Part shown: piece after piece, positions 24,101 to 28,400 of the stretch
Layout: each line of letters starts with the position of its first letter
Position numbering within the stretch: position 1 is the stretch's first letter
Made by a program: the position numbers and the translations under genes
The notes under the pieces: model-generated
Databases searched by the model: none
The model's input: the letters and a program-made list of their open reading frames with translations, nothing else
What the model was told of the DNA's origin: nothing
From: an uncultured Clostridia bacterium
GTDB lineage: Bacteria; Bacillota; Clostridia; TANB77; CAG-508
Direction of reading: 5' to 3'
Assembly (NCBI GenBank): GCA_947626605.1
Contig: CANQSV010000013.1
Coordinates: forward strand, 1-39,411
DNA: 39,411 nt

Positions 24101-24430
24101 AAATCAATACCAGGAAACTTTGACCCACAAAAAGAAACAACAGTAAATGGAAGCATTGGAGCAATTGGTAACTTGAAGAGTCTAACAACTAAAGACTTAA
24201 TAAGTCGTGAAATAACAGAAGTTCCATATGATGGACAAGTACCAGATGATTATGTAAATGAAAGAATAAGACTAGAAAGAGATACAGCAAAGGCATTAGA
24301 AACAGTAAGTATTACAGCAGAAACTGGTGAGAATAGAGACACAACATACTATATCTTAGCATTCGCAATCATTGCAGTATTTGCAACAGGTGTAGGAGTA
24401 ATTGTTACAAAAGTAATTAAGAAAAAATAA
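3107..24430 (+). CDS. Giant multi-domain Cna-B/SpaA-like surface protein (7107 residues)
   Basis: A single uninterrupted frame with AAAGGAG six bases before the ATG. Residues 1-29 are a signal peptide. Residues 30-130 look like a thioester (TED) adhesin domain: IYC at C51 and the block VQTLIW at 105-110. Residues about 200-950 are charged and helical. From about 1205 the protein is a chain of about 26 Cna-B/SpaA-type beta domains with the pattern K-x-D..G..F, a central E, and a terminal N, which are the residues that form intramolecular Lys-Asn isopeptide bonds in this fold. Domains at about 2260-4902 form seven alternating B-A pairs. SdrD_B-like domains lie near 5890 and 6494, the latter with DDENKNGIKDNGE (from 6502). 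The C-terminus has a hydrophobic helix (7081-7103) and TKVIKKK. The preceding TAETGE may be a divergent sorting signal, but no clear LPxTG motif or sortase gene is present in the window. The likely role is a very long cell-surface adhesin or stalk. The fold family is firm; the ligand is unknown. Confidence 0.9.
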   Translation: MERIKQKLLTIILIVIVGIVGYQAYVMAAETYGRWAGARVPFYSNGVRIYCREHHNGWAYGSGADTGNTYQCTGEYRTLDHGANGFAYYVSRVGFAQGGGYADSVQTLIWNNSGASQGSTILNMNSNFVGWFEGYNGINFGNIGASNENLKDGDPGYTTMLTKNETTLSSYVSDYTTKVAEIFPDNFFSKTYVNNGKNYVPAESSQTQNTNDFIENEFETSKEELKKIDDKYFPLINISNDKNTNKKTYDYNTFRNIIDQKQIDWKNITTAEKEKLIEDCLKDFGVYWIPEEENEKSQIGTKIMQEVRELLSSPNIKETLKNEYKVDEKEIDEIANKIEFIKEELKVKNFLKSDEGLKETTSGEYAWNVYEENIAVPEAERSNNKDKISEMENFAKLALKCSAMNGTGYDVPSIQTDNGNIVAGASSTDATNMLQMPKETVYKDGMDDSRLWYYMYYLLDKTKIVDKYDEKTIKDMQQKFPKADQEEIREKRVFEYAEATAYAIAEQGAVTQVIEDYIATKCTSQMTTSGNIADIEVEEIDLFLKHNKAAESTELKNAKEDLKQHRDFTNLNDDDWDSVVNDIEKILKNEAFKSELKDELGNNSNVPYNDKTIHDEAENIAYEIQQQQYDGASEDSDKITEISFEEYKYLYELFKLYQHFYNMDKAGNSNEIKNYSNGTNVEKLEKHLNTYWDDGIGSLYREQNEKGEWVNKTKLVATHKWGEVKTEVKTNVYGEKVIIYTNTNINRSSTEGLEGKNDKGGATLWKYVEDDDITKDGKIEPKTETLKDAQGKEQKYYTGSGFYYEDDQNATVALFDGLLCMQENSGSANCIGTNNNHVKDEEILKKYAEYFYNNAHPTAGKTGGWGTELCKIIDDRYKDLADIIRNPFEQYEDGTYKHPEIVELLKTVKFGGTAGDKAGKDITSQDYLQANLYDRLQVIFTAYEKQVKKIAGETTAAEALWGDGSFNLVNLGERDSLDIRYSTTTWEAARVYQWLKKVPNPTTEPGVTNMDKIAGQVKVDDSNANVYIDSAKGKYLIGPYTLNYATITLNNEQILGVQGFDLKLDILKKDGTTETKTLTRGDGADQYKLVTKDNSTKKVKVGGKIVSVPKSGSPFYIELDKSVKGNGEILTENDTFSFSLDYKFLDKIEAVVHFLRDCTRSNDAANPTSPDWQWSSSHPQRLVAITFSQTWDEEKFSTETKTREYDFKLRKIDKDTRVGVNDGKFVAAAKYKNVKTGNTAYFDLETRTQNLGSNFSDVVNKAKQGQAKTYISASQPEGDGWILWNDIPDSIAEIERDEKGNAVLSSMEDKQWTLECVEVQETEAPNGYRIPTKEELEIPEGYNTQDNVNNSYTISIPKNSSRELTWAEPSVPKEYNIPFKKIDNKQQAIKNLNLEYWFADLTVDYGSWASQDWKYGPGKRHTVNTGDSGKANFVNDMYGDAILLVIEEKPTGGYGYQYFKKIAIVYSATRGTDSANIKFLNYSDISKNETAKKNLDNWINKEEKVEIDKHTWSNGVLFIEDKSGNVTDATNKVTTKEGKGIYLNSKTTQQEVNGELITITNDEIPPYDLELFKFETGGEYNTNLAGTKFRVSITIGANKEAAYEKEIEVKEIDENGKKVYVAKADGIRVYGDNLALHIQETYTKPGFESKLTVKTIALIYKAEVENGKAKLTILENTPNEKVFVSDTSKLPDGLKGGSAITINNNSSIHIGIDNTPVPHYLKFFKVDDNGKPLEGATFTLANKNPTEEGFDDSNILGTATSGKDGYMEFAVPSEAKGASKDYTLYLYEESSGEGHLYSDTNKEHPITIKYSYVAGADSITNLSIMHNGQNLASNNTTLHCQQEEQTKEDGTKVTVNSMKNNGYIFDFGKLNEIFKLINKAVPYSLEWEKVEDTTDTPLGNAKFEVSIVQGIGSDKNNENKTDVIKEIAESLNNGNSDNILRKGISFAQYKNGDNKADIKNLGRIQGEGEQAKQQGQNIVSSDEENTRGKVSVDNIVTYGDCYAFIKEVQTDGTHQLIPDIIIVHYTIKEGETTPTWLDDIYVYTPASNGQEATVKSYSRKAGTITYTDSNSKVYENVSKEGNTLKIINNKAPYALEINKINALSNTGIQNVQFEAIIRHKDKNGDPKEIPLATTVEDGKITIKDIFEYSENDDDLITLELYEKVPEGFLGYDKAGKHKLLFVADYIKKAPAGDEGKLIQKSGYVVLVNTEKTEENNVENFIKIAGDKTSEKFAFTISEEGQGDNNSSTHTVTVPNIPTYSLQAIKKELFNGVLMDVDPTGIKFTGKIRKGGIDNGNGEILQYGQPYTGTEELDPSKFTVELKKIDKNNGNIIVVSADGIDTHSEFFDENGKLKDNTQPQTFTLVLEEEGTGKYAIEHPIEIEYTCQPNATDGTWTTEYKKVKFDGKTKEITKDEQGATTVLIDSYELVIMVDKDGHLILVNIPKFEPIQILLQKKDEDGNLVDGITFKGSIEELGGKYKDGEITIKGEENHKQEFEATTGTETAPDGNQYNGVAVIKDVKLSGNVKLTITEEKWAEDAQNKTPLDFPKGPIEITGLYIEEYKQDNVTYRKLTVPNGKLKVKVGENGEEKEIDINNPKSSEESDFDITFSTDKNVTTFYITNKYKRYNLADNDEDQDDTPPPFPDKVIRDVQGNDTVYKNEDKRIQFKGTITDSNGEVLQEDVKVTFEKKATQNGGSKVSIDAIGIKGSISGEGKEFKLVLNENTGDEPITVIYTCTYDSSLELFTARIIGYEYKGVRYNKKEKPLESPIKADIVPGRVDDDGSLINYNKLYIPITKYDEKGKLVNGVVFKGTIEYPKDENGKPTKYGEDGKTAWEFETVTGGQYYNFEKAKMETAPDGVAVIPVPYEMDGDFVVTITNEYWGTKDGDKWTTTKSESGMPEGQPYDLEFMTVDAEIKGFKVEKKTVDEWKTESKLLLNGKEVKYELKEDAQQNEAINVAKYDYITVDEDGHIKFVNDEIRYNLDKSASPTTEDLFDGGKLWVSSTGEVTQVKDGIYFTGYIKDKDGKILQQGQPTNVEQPDKNKFTVGLNSEGRITATGILGEISGNQDTEFYFVLQELAGEKGQPLEITVIYTSVYNKQNRTFDIKIKGYEYNGKRYNIEQNSNNNEQDKFEQIVAGHVWHKTTNTKTTTRYLINVLETSIPLMKYEEAKKSDGGQQILRNGIQFTGKVEAVEEINGENGQNGYKVKQNTEGKEISQYFKVVTGEKQKDINGNNCKDPKTGIEYPAYDGVATIYGITKDYVGKVRITITEEKWKDGKQLSADENDVNFVDDIIEIIVDVKEEKEADGTKKLVVDYGQNLTWDTYSKNETTENSVSTTEGKELKDIVDEVIKSKNGSSKTTETYKTQTNDEFTSALLDIDTYNNENKQDDVIGIKIVNEVKTYDIEIPKVVEKTENGKKTYRALTPEEAAELRFTAKIYDSTYQENGQNNKPIQELDENHVKVVVLDKEGNEIKAGEQKDSNNNNQETKSVVRVSGIRGSIQGENLTLVLHEEESGGIQKIEKDIQVTYKYTNNEADKDGKPELLTFKDPNVTSGNGNGIIDVKQIDKQNGKEQYKETNDTKNPNLVVTDDGVAIVQKQKEATLVIKKVKKVKDANGIEVEEPVSGIKFTIRVCGKCEHECDKDPEKCICGNECDKCKTLEATSNGDGIAEFKGITETGDVKVVILKEEWATENGVSTEAEKAGNDKIEFIKEPVVISGIEIKKGTNSDGNNGNTNTVDYSKAKVEESKTTEGETDDKASSHVSIDKDFGMQIVFKNDTATYDLDVFDSKVTNYNGTIEKVLKDVTFEAVITKHKEGAPDVTLSNDDSTFNLNDYYERNEKAQEKLQYIGPFGIDTDGKIKVKGIKGTIAKQVQANAEAQAQQAQTNDAETNGTYDVILREVSSNRSPNSEETTDGEKPEEIKRPIIKIVYEATCTTDEKGDCKFATKVKEYIWKDGDKTHKYSVPDKKETVEVEAADEEPAVNLQANGSVANGKTVELKNSESFGEVLYIHENGKVSLINTEKYPVAINLKKVDSNGNPVSGIKFTGKVIALLNATDETLIPKEEITDPSEGKLKQKKIEFEFGENSNTDKQNTNSGITDTDGVALLEIPEDEIFNYEGEIEVVITNEEWVESTNKPVLGFPKEPFAITGLTLKTDPQTHKSKIVYGDVKVEKCDDKGNKVENGESAYKDKVKTYSTEEGKATLGISVENPILDYDLDLGYKVLKHGDTIVPLKEGVGFKAEVFKTKPTEENQKGDSQPEVVLNSQDGGIEIDATQGKITAKGIKGDITGSGIQLVLTETSSEHNVKPMEITIVYDYNPDGKPEEKPIIKEYKWKEKQENGEEKEITYKVPQDGAKDETGEEAKNTQIGNMIYTNYNQSVGIINEVIPNPLDIQIEKIDSNGATVAGIKFEGRIVALDDQGQERKDESGKTIEKKFTTTITNEDGTTESLEWITTDSEGIARLHLTEEEVNQFAGKVKIEISKEAWSTDERDPLSVEPENRTPLDFIGGTVEITGKKIKVEADSTSSIENDGEVTVKIKNGDTDVTEQYKDRVDAKAPGAISVSMKNNINRYNLMNIFDKKVIIVNNQEVAIPEGIEFTGKIFTDENTKYYYTDENNEKKEIDSSEYDVSVGFSQTLEELTGNNIDENAQIKKGSISAAGINGNIVGANIKLIIPEQKTLDYIIPEKIIVEYDCSYHNGKFETKINKRGLDKNNNDIIDSGEEITVEDNQEAVLQEEVVRTGVEIPIKKVDQQGNPVQGIKFTGYVISDSKNSKEEGVAFEVTTNENGIATIELKADYSDKNNIKDEIKDKNLLGHFNVVIEKEEWADNAESVWRAIPGNEHRILRFVANNTTIQGFDMQEAISENAVIRTISFNEATCENEHVNVDKNTVTVNVDNPDLTYDIPFIKTDELITEENKDKVNRLENIRFHAMIESGNDKQDFYPETGKDGMFTLDDIHVFSNGETPVTLTLQELPADDLSVQILEKPIVVTYKTEVNYETGKVTIKDVKIVEDGIEKDADSVNNQATDEANNTDKTVDYMKVTFGEGEEAKEYNLFDIVNRPTIVITLDKKVRVNGNDDNNIKDVIEEIGFTGFVTTNPGKFGIQTTTDESGKIQYTVTKDTFEANLNPSMLKDNNSSDTIYFSGTTKNGKLEIPGIKFYDKQIYVIFKEYFINDKKPSSMKCSDEVMVASFNRKLGNKEATSTSSENVTFTNMDPVNISIQVINEAINYKVNLKKVDSDDKNRAVNYKNAKFTITLKELGEMNNTKEEYTESEDTVTLVFNGNGEINKDSSTKLPSKYIVGAELVTENNGQKHISLEVNKFGDNLQLVVTEEQAPTGYDKYDGDIVINYSTSDPGETQEKTNITVKGTVGQNITTTTGSDNGELSLTFELPNAPSSYPLEFYKKSKDDSTNINGVHFQILFMDKEGTRILEDKGQIFTSVQGKVSIPNVDKYGTYYMIVKETDTPEDVVRLEGYHIIEVTANIGQKPILKYKGTFVEGENKNAIDNEEQIKQILEKAKKHVENNFAGLTNNEGEVDENGIVTKEGFFVDNTNGADKLYFTIKNETSAKYDINISKKDKSDKNKNLSGAEFDLYLVKANEDYASSTNLLKYSDNPDENDRHKVTDSSGRISIKDLGYIEEHYSKNTYTEEEIKAIENGTSSENLDDMLKLVLVETKPPKDYKSEFKRIEITYYTHDGKDIKIIKIEAFDEKGNKLNNVESNVNYVDKNDKKESEINLEVYNTKKTEIPLQIKKVYYTEEFVDEEQEKKKGINDASGQKKRVEYPLANAKFSGVVYEEDSVEDGEPFEVITDKDGIAKIEDIYVEGKIKIIINEVSAPTGFNVLPQTTIECTVNGTKLENCTISANDVASVDEVDGTNQITMIEDDDTPYTVELGGFVWEDRPTTTSAKGDGGYTAEQDNKFVSTEGLYDENNEDNQLAQDVLIKTVDKDGKTINPVGEDGKISDTDKAQIKDGIIVNLYKYSDGTLVKQTTTNDTGRFSFKDLDPFEKYYITFTMCGKYNYEDYENVKFLVKSATKGEDGKYTFEQTDSVKTIKDAIEQETKKGIAQQGKSEEEIKAEGKAKSIDEISNEYKWKQNSKAVLDEPNNNNNDKNTAIATQTKVYSNEKNDNNPTGAGRQAYPIYDQFILSDSTTSGADAAIIYEGSGQKDEEDITQDYTLNKNDKQLIFYALDPIHDYINLGIIERTKFGLRLEKFVEEIKVQTSKNYTYHYGEKAQGSMYTLNINQADLSVLKDIEVTYKIVISREEIAEGTVKSIADYYNSDLLDFESCSVVVPKDGGTTSINIQKVENKPEENNTQCAYVDKEFGIKLVPVQYMEKSGSEAGNLKKDETANTGRVIINLNQDIKGNNITVFVKYKYQKVNGGDKFIDSNGKLFGKIQSVGSEYVTLGVAEILDSISTNGRKDANSTNGDLDKKFKTTYQSSFPEFYALTTDSDGPVAPNEEQYYEILSHKYDKDRDEDTAPAIKVLIADPSNRKISGQVFDDENKNGIKDNGEVGIGGIKVVAMNESNQPIKETMTLTEKQDDKEIGSYEITGVPEGKYHLEFTYGNENTILPKLYEVSDDDNTENVGDSDEHNINKATGINDVETVDGKEYHRYNDRSYNGLEYESTAKYPSQVTDQSKVSKDSEFWYKDEARQDTVYSDAEDNSDQRTQADKTLNEYGANGKAKGTAENPKYLMNNEKAELLYSYRGTNIVGEYLEKLVENAVTAATEEFKINIADSEETYYDYNGTEGKEGVYTDKNGNVIGNSNAQINFGIKPRAMTNLKVDKVVKDIKIYTSAGNTDVDASYDGNKPVGTVGRVQWLPGNTETGSRGYIWIQRSDEEIVGAKLQITYEIVVRDESGESTEDEEVTIVDYVQTGMTFDKEFNEENRNWNLANAKTTIEGANKASIISDTFGDTIKGTNGDIKISNKIDLTNVSTVATRDIELKHENGNVHYSDPVEITLTKTLNGYSNTDIDAYTNYVEVIQTATPKLARKDEKSIPGNFDPQKETTVNGSIGAIGNLKSLTTKDLISREITEVPYDGQVPDDYVNERIRLERDTAKALETVSITAETGENRDTTYYILAFAIIAVFATGVGVIVTKVIKKK
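9884..17811 (+). repeat. Seven-fold alternating B-A domain super-repeat within the giant protein
   Basis: Protein-level repeat inside the gene at 3107. B domains start near 9884, 10984, 12043, 13312, 14449, 15749 and 16822, with the signature Y(N/D)L/I...GxxFTGxI...GIxGxI...LVLxE...I.VxY. A domains start near 10448, 11478, 12580, 13909, 15182, 16278 and 17333, with the signature I.KxDxxGNxVxGIKFTGxV...(T/K)(N/E)E(E/K)W...I.G. The period is about 1060-1300 bases. The copies are diverged at DNA level, so this is an old domain duplication, not a recent tandem repeat. Confidence 0.75.
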
Positions 24431-24453
24431 TTACAAAAAACTATAACAAACCA

Positions 24454-24488
24454 AAACAAAAAAACGAGCATTGCTCGTTTTTTTGTTT
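24454..24488 (+). terminator. Bidirectional intrinsic terminator after the giant gene
   Basis: ACAAAAAAACGAGC pairs perfectly with GCTCGTTTTTTTGT around an ATT loop, starting about 23 bases after the stop codon. Confidence 0.9.
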
Positions 24489-24765
24489 TGTAGAGGTCGG
24501 CGTCCAGCAGGCATACTGACGCTGTAACAGGCTGTAGGGGTCGGCGTCCTCGACGACCCGCAAAAACAAGAACAATAGAGATGTTAATTTAATACAAAAT
24601 TATTATTATAATGATGAAAAAAATAGGCAAAAAATAACATCTCTAAATGTTTTATTAATCACGGGCTGTCGAGGACGCCAGCCCCTACAACAGGCAAAGC
24701 CTTAACAGCCTCAGCATCGACGACCCGCAAAAAACAAGAACGGTAGAGATGTTATTTTTTTAATT
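24489..24765 (+). repeat. Composite REP element, copy A (outer unit plus tail)
   Basis: The outer REP unit starts TGTAGAGGTCGGCGTCC at 24489 and ends GACGACCCGC at 24728, followed by the conserved tail CGGTAGAGATGTTATT. It is split by an inner element at 24533-24689. An unsplit version lies inside the RAYT gene (25091-25168, opposite orientation), and a second split copy is at 39080-39325. It sits immediately 5' of the RAYT gene, as expected for REP/RAYT families. Confidence 0.8.
24533..24689 (+). mobile_element. 157-bp MITE-like element inserted in a REP
   Basis: It begins TGTAGGGGTCGGCGTCC and ends GGACGCCAGCCCCTACA, giving about 22-bp terminal inverted repeats with two mismatches. It is flanked on both sides by ACAGGC (24527-24532 and 24690-24695), a 6-bp target duplication that is present once in the unsplit REP at 25091. 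A second inverted pair lies inside: TAGAGATGTTA (24575-24585) and TAACATCTCTA (24635-24645). There is no coding capacity. Confidence 0.75.
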
Positions 24766-24810
24766 AAATTACAAATTTCGACAACATTATAAAAATAAAT
24801 ATATTAAAAT

Positions 24811-25351
24811 ATGTATATGAAAAAAAATTTACAAAAAAGAAAAAATTTAAGAATTCCTCAATATAATTATTCTACAGAAGGATTATATTTTATAACCATA
24901 TGTATAAAAGATAGAAAATGCATATTGTCAGAAATCGAAAATAATAATGATATACCATTTTTAAAATTGTTACCATATGGTGAAATAACAGAAAAATATT
25001 TAAATTCAATAAATATGGTGTATGATGATTTAAAAATCAAAGAACATATTATTATGCCTAATCATATACATTTTATCTGTGAAATAAAAGACGGGTCGTC
25101 GATGCTGAGGCTGTTAAGGCTCTGCCTGTTACAGCGTCAGTATGCCTGCTGGACGCCGACCCCTACAAATGCAAAAAATTCCAGCATTTGTATCAACATT
25201 AAAAAGATTAGTAAATAAAGAATGTAATGATAAAATATGGCAAAGAAATTATTATGAGCATATTATAAGAAATGAAAGAGAATATTTGGAGATTGTAAAT
25301 TATATCAAAAATAATCCATATAAATGGGAAAAGGACCAATATTATATTTAA
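24811..25351 (+). pseudogene. REP-associated tyrosine transposase (RAYT / TnpA_REP, Y1 family), frameshifted
   Basis: RAYTs are HUH single-strand transposases related to IS200/IS605 TnpA that act on REP hairpins. The N-terminal part in frame 1 (24811-25090) has the typical RRKN...YNYSTEGLYFITICIKDRK start and the metal-binding HUH motif MPNHIHFI. The C-terminal part resumes in frame 2 at about 25169 with LKRLVNKEC and KIWQRNYYEHIIRNEREYLE, which contains the catalytic tyrosine region, then YIKNNPYKW. Between them lies a full REP copy (25091-25168) that encodes unrelated sequence, and the frame changes within it. Read straight through, frame 1 stops at 25218. No ribosome binding site is visible before 24811. 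It is probably inactive unless the frameshift is bypassed. REPs in exactly this loop seem common in Firmicute RAYTs, from memory. Confidence 0.85.
25091..25168 (-). repeat. Unsplit REP unit inside the RAYT gene
   Basis: Read on the minus strand it starts TGTAGGGGTCGGCGTCCAGC, passes through ACAGGC-AGAGCC without interruption, and ends CGACGACCCG. This is the intact form of the outer REP of copies A and B, and it defines the empty site for the inner MITE. Confidence 0.85.
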
Positions 25352-25452
25352 TGAATAATTGCAATATAGAATCTACTGTTTTTACTTTTTCTGTATACTT
25401 TCCTTTTGGTTGGTAAAACTAAGGTTAAAACCAATAAAGGAGAGTGAAAACT

Positions 25453-28400
25453 TTGCGTACTGCAAAAACACTTAGAATACAAGGTGCTATTATTGATAAG
25501 AAAGAGTTGGAAAAGTATTTGGAGAATATTGCTTCTGATCATATTTTGGAAAAATTTTCTTCTAAAAACACTTATCCTATTTATAGTGTTATTAATAATT
25601 TGAAATATATAACTAAAACTTATGATATTTTGAATGATAATTTGAAAAATGGTATTACTATTCATCCTGCTGGTGAATGGTTGCTTGATAATTTATATAT
25701 TATAGAAGAAGCGGCTAAAAGTGTTATTAAGGATTTATCTTTGAAGAAGTATACTCATACTCTTGGTTTGGCAAGTGGAATGTATAAGGGGTTTGCTAGG
25801 GCCTATGTTTTGGCTTCTGAAATTGTTGCTTATACTGATTCTAAATTTGATAGCAAAGTTTTAAAGGATTTATTGTCTGCGTATCAGAGAAAAAAGACTC
25901 TTAATATGGAAGAGATTTGGGATATTAATTTGTATCTAAAAATAGCTCTGATAGAGAATATTACTGTTATTTGTGAGAGAATTTATAGTGCGGAAATTCA
26001 AAAATGCAAAGTTGAAAATATTATTGAGAGGTTGATTGAGAAGAAGAGTAAAAAGGAGCTTAAGTTTACTAATAAGTATAATATGAAAAATATTGATAGT
26101 GAGGAGTTTAAGTACCCTTTTATTGAATATATGTCTTATAAGCTTAAAAAATATGGAAAAATGGCTACTGGTTTCAATTATGTTTTGGAAGAACAGGTTG
26201 AGAAGATGGGAACTAATGTTGCAGAGGTTATAAAAAAAGAGCATTATGATATGGCTTTGAGGAAGGTTTCTATCGGTAATGCTATTAAAAGTTTAAAAGA
26301 GCTTCAGTCTATTAATTTTTTGGAAATTTTTGAGGATATTAATGGTGTAGAAGAGATTTTAAGAAAAGATCCTGAGGGGATTTATTCTAAAATGTCATTT
26401 AAGACAAAGTCTATGTATAGAAATGCTATAAAAGAATTGTCTGTAAAAACAAAGATATCAGAGATTTATATAGCTAAGAAGGCTTTGGCTTTAGCTATGA
26501 ATGATAAGGAAAGTTATGGGGATTCGGATAATAAAAGTAAAGGGTTAACTAAAGGTAGAAAAACTTCTCATATTGGGTATTATTTAATTGATAAAGGTAT
26601 AAATGAATTAATTGATAAATTGGAAATTGGTAGAAATAGAATTAGTAGTAAGCAGGGTTTTGTTAAAGATTATGATGCTGAGGTAAGAACTTATTGTTTA
26701 GTAATATTAGTTGTTTCTGCGTTTATTTCAATTTTGACTAGCTTATATTTTTTTAGAGGAACTTTTAATGTGTTTCTTACTCTTTTAGAGTTTTTTATTT
26801 TATTTATACCAATAACAGAAATTGTTGTTCAGGTTATTCAATATGTATTGAATAAGGTTGTTAAAACTAAGAAAATTCCTAAATTGGATTTAATAGATGG
26901 TGTTCCTGAGGAACTTTCTTCCGTTGTGGTTATTCCTACTATTTTAAATAATAGAAAAAAGGTTAAAGAGCTTATGAGAAAGCTTGAGGTTTTTTATCTT
27001 GCAAATAAAAGTGATAATTTATATTTTTGCTTACTTGGGGACGTAACTGCTTCATCTAAGATTAATGAAGATGTGGATGATGAGATTATTGATGAGGGGT
27101 TAAAAGAAGTTGAGAGGTTGAATAATAAATATTCTGAAGATAATATGTTTCCTAAGTTTCATTTTTTGTATAGGAATAGAGTGTGGTCTAGTGGTGAAGG
27201 TTGTTATTTGGGCTGGGAAAGAAAAAGAGGATTACTTACGCAGTTTAATGAATTTTTATTGAATAATGAGGAAAATCAGTTTAGAGTAAATACTTTAGAT
27301 ACCAGTAAAAACGTAGGCGATAATAATGCAAAGTTTCCAAAAATAAAATATGTTATTACTTTAGATGCTGATACAAATTTAACTTTGAATTCTGGCTTAG
27401 AGTTAATTGGTGCTATGGCTCATATTTTGAATAAGCCTATTCTCAATAATGATGGTATTGTGTCTGAAGGATACGGAATTATGCAGCCTAGAGTTGGAGT
27501 TGGTTTGTTAGAGTCTAGAAGAAGCTTGTTTACTCAAATTTATGCAAATGATGGTGGAGTGGATTTGTACGCGAATGCTATTTCTGATGTTTATCAGGAT
27601 AATTTTGGAGAAGGAATTTATACAGGAAAAGGTATTTACGATTTGAGAGTGTTTTCTCAAGTGCTTAAAAATGAAATTCCAGATAATACTGTTTTAAGCC
27701 ATGATTTGTTGGAAGGCAATTACTTAAGGTGTGGCTTAGCTAGTGATATTGTTTTGCTTGATGGATATCCATATAAGTATAATGCGTATATTTCAAGACA
27801 GCATAGATGGATAAGAGGAGATTGGCAGATTGTTAGATGGCTTAAAAAGTATATTAGAGATAGGAACGGAAACAAAAAGAAAAATCCTTTAAGTTTTTTG
27901 TCAAGATTTAAGATTATAGATAATTTAAGAAGAAGCTTATTAGAGTTTTTTTCTGTTGTTAATATAATTTTTCTAATTGTTGTAGGTGTATTTTATAAAA
28001 AGAGTTTTACATGGATTATTTTATTAACTATTCTGGCTAATGTTGTGCCTTTAATTTTGAATATAGTTAATAATGTTGTGTTTAAAAGAGAGAATATTAA
28101 AAAGCAGAAAACTTTTGTGAAAAGAATTACAGGTTTAGAGGCAACTTTTTGGAGAATGTTTATTAATTTTTCGGTTTTACCATATCAGGCTTATGAGGCT
28201 ATTAATGCTATTGCAAAGACTATTTATAGGGTTAAATTTAGTAAAAAGCATTTGCTTGAATGGTGTACTGCGGAGGAAGCAGAAGTACGAGGAAGAACGG
28301 ATTTAACTTCATATTATAAAACTATGATTATAAATGTTTTTTGTGGTGTTATTGCTGTTTTTTGGAATCCAATTCTTGCTTTTTTGTGGATTATAGCACC

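Noticed and set aside
25091-25218. Programmed frameshift within the RAYT
   Set aside because: No slippery heptamer or stimulatory context was apparent; a change inside the inserted REP explains the shift.
25142-25351. Separate small gene starting at ATG 25142
   Set aside because: Its sequence is the C-terminal third of a RAYT transposase, and the ATG lies inside the REP copy.
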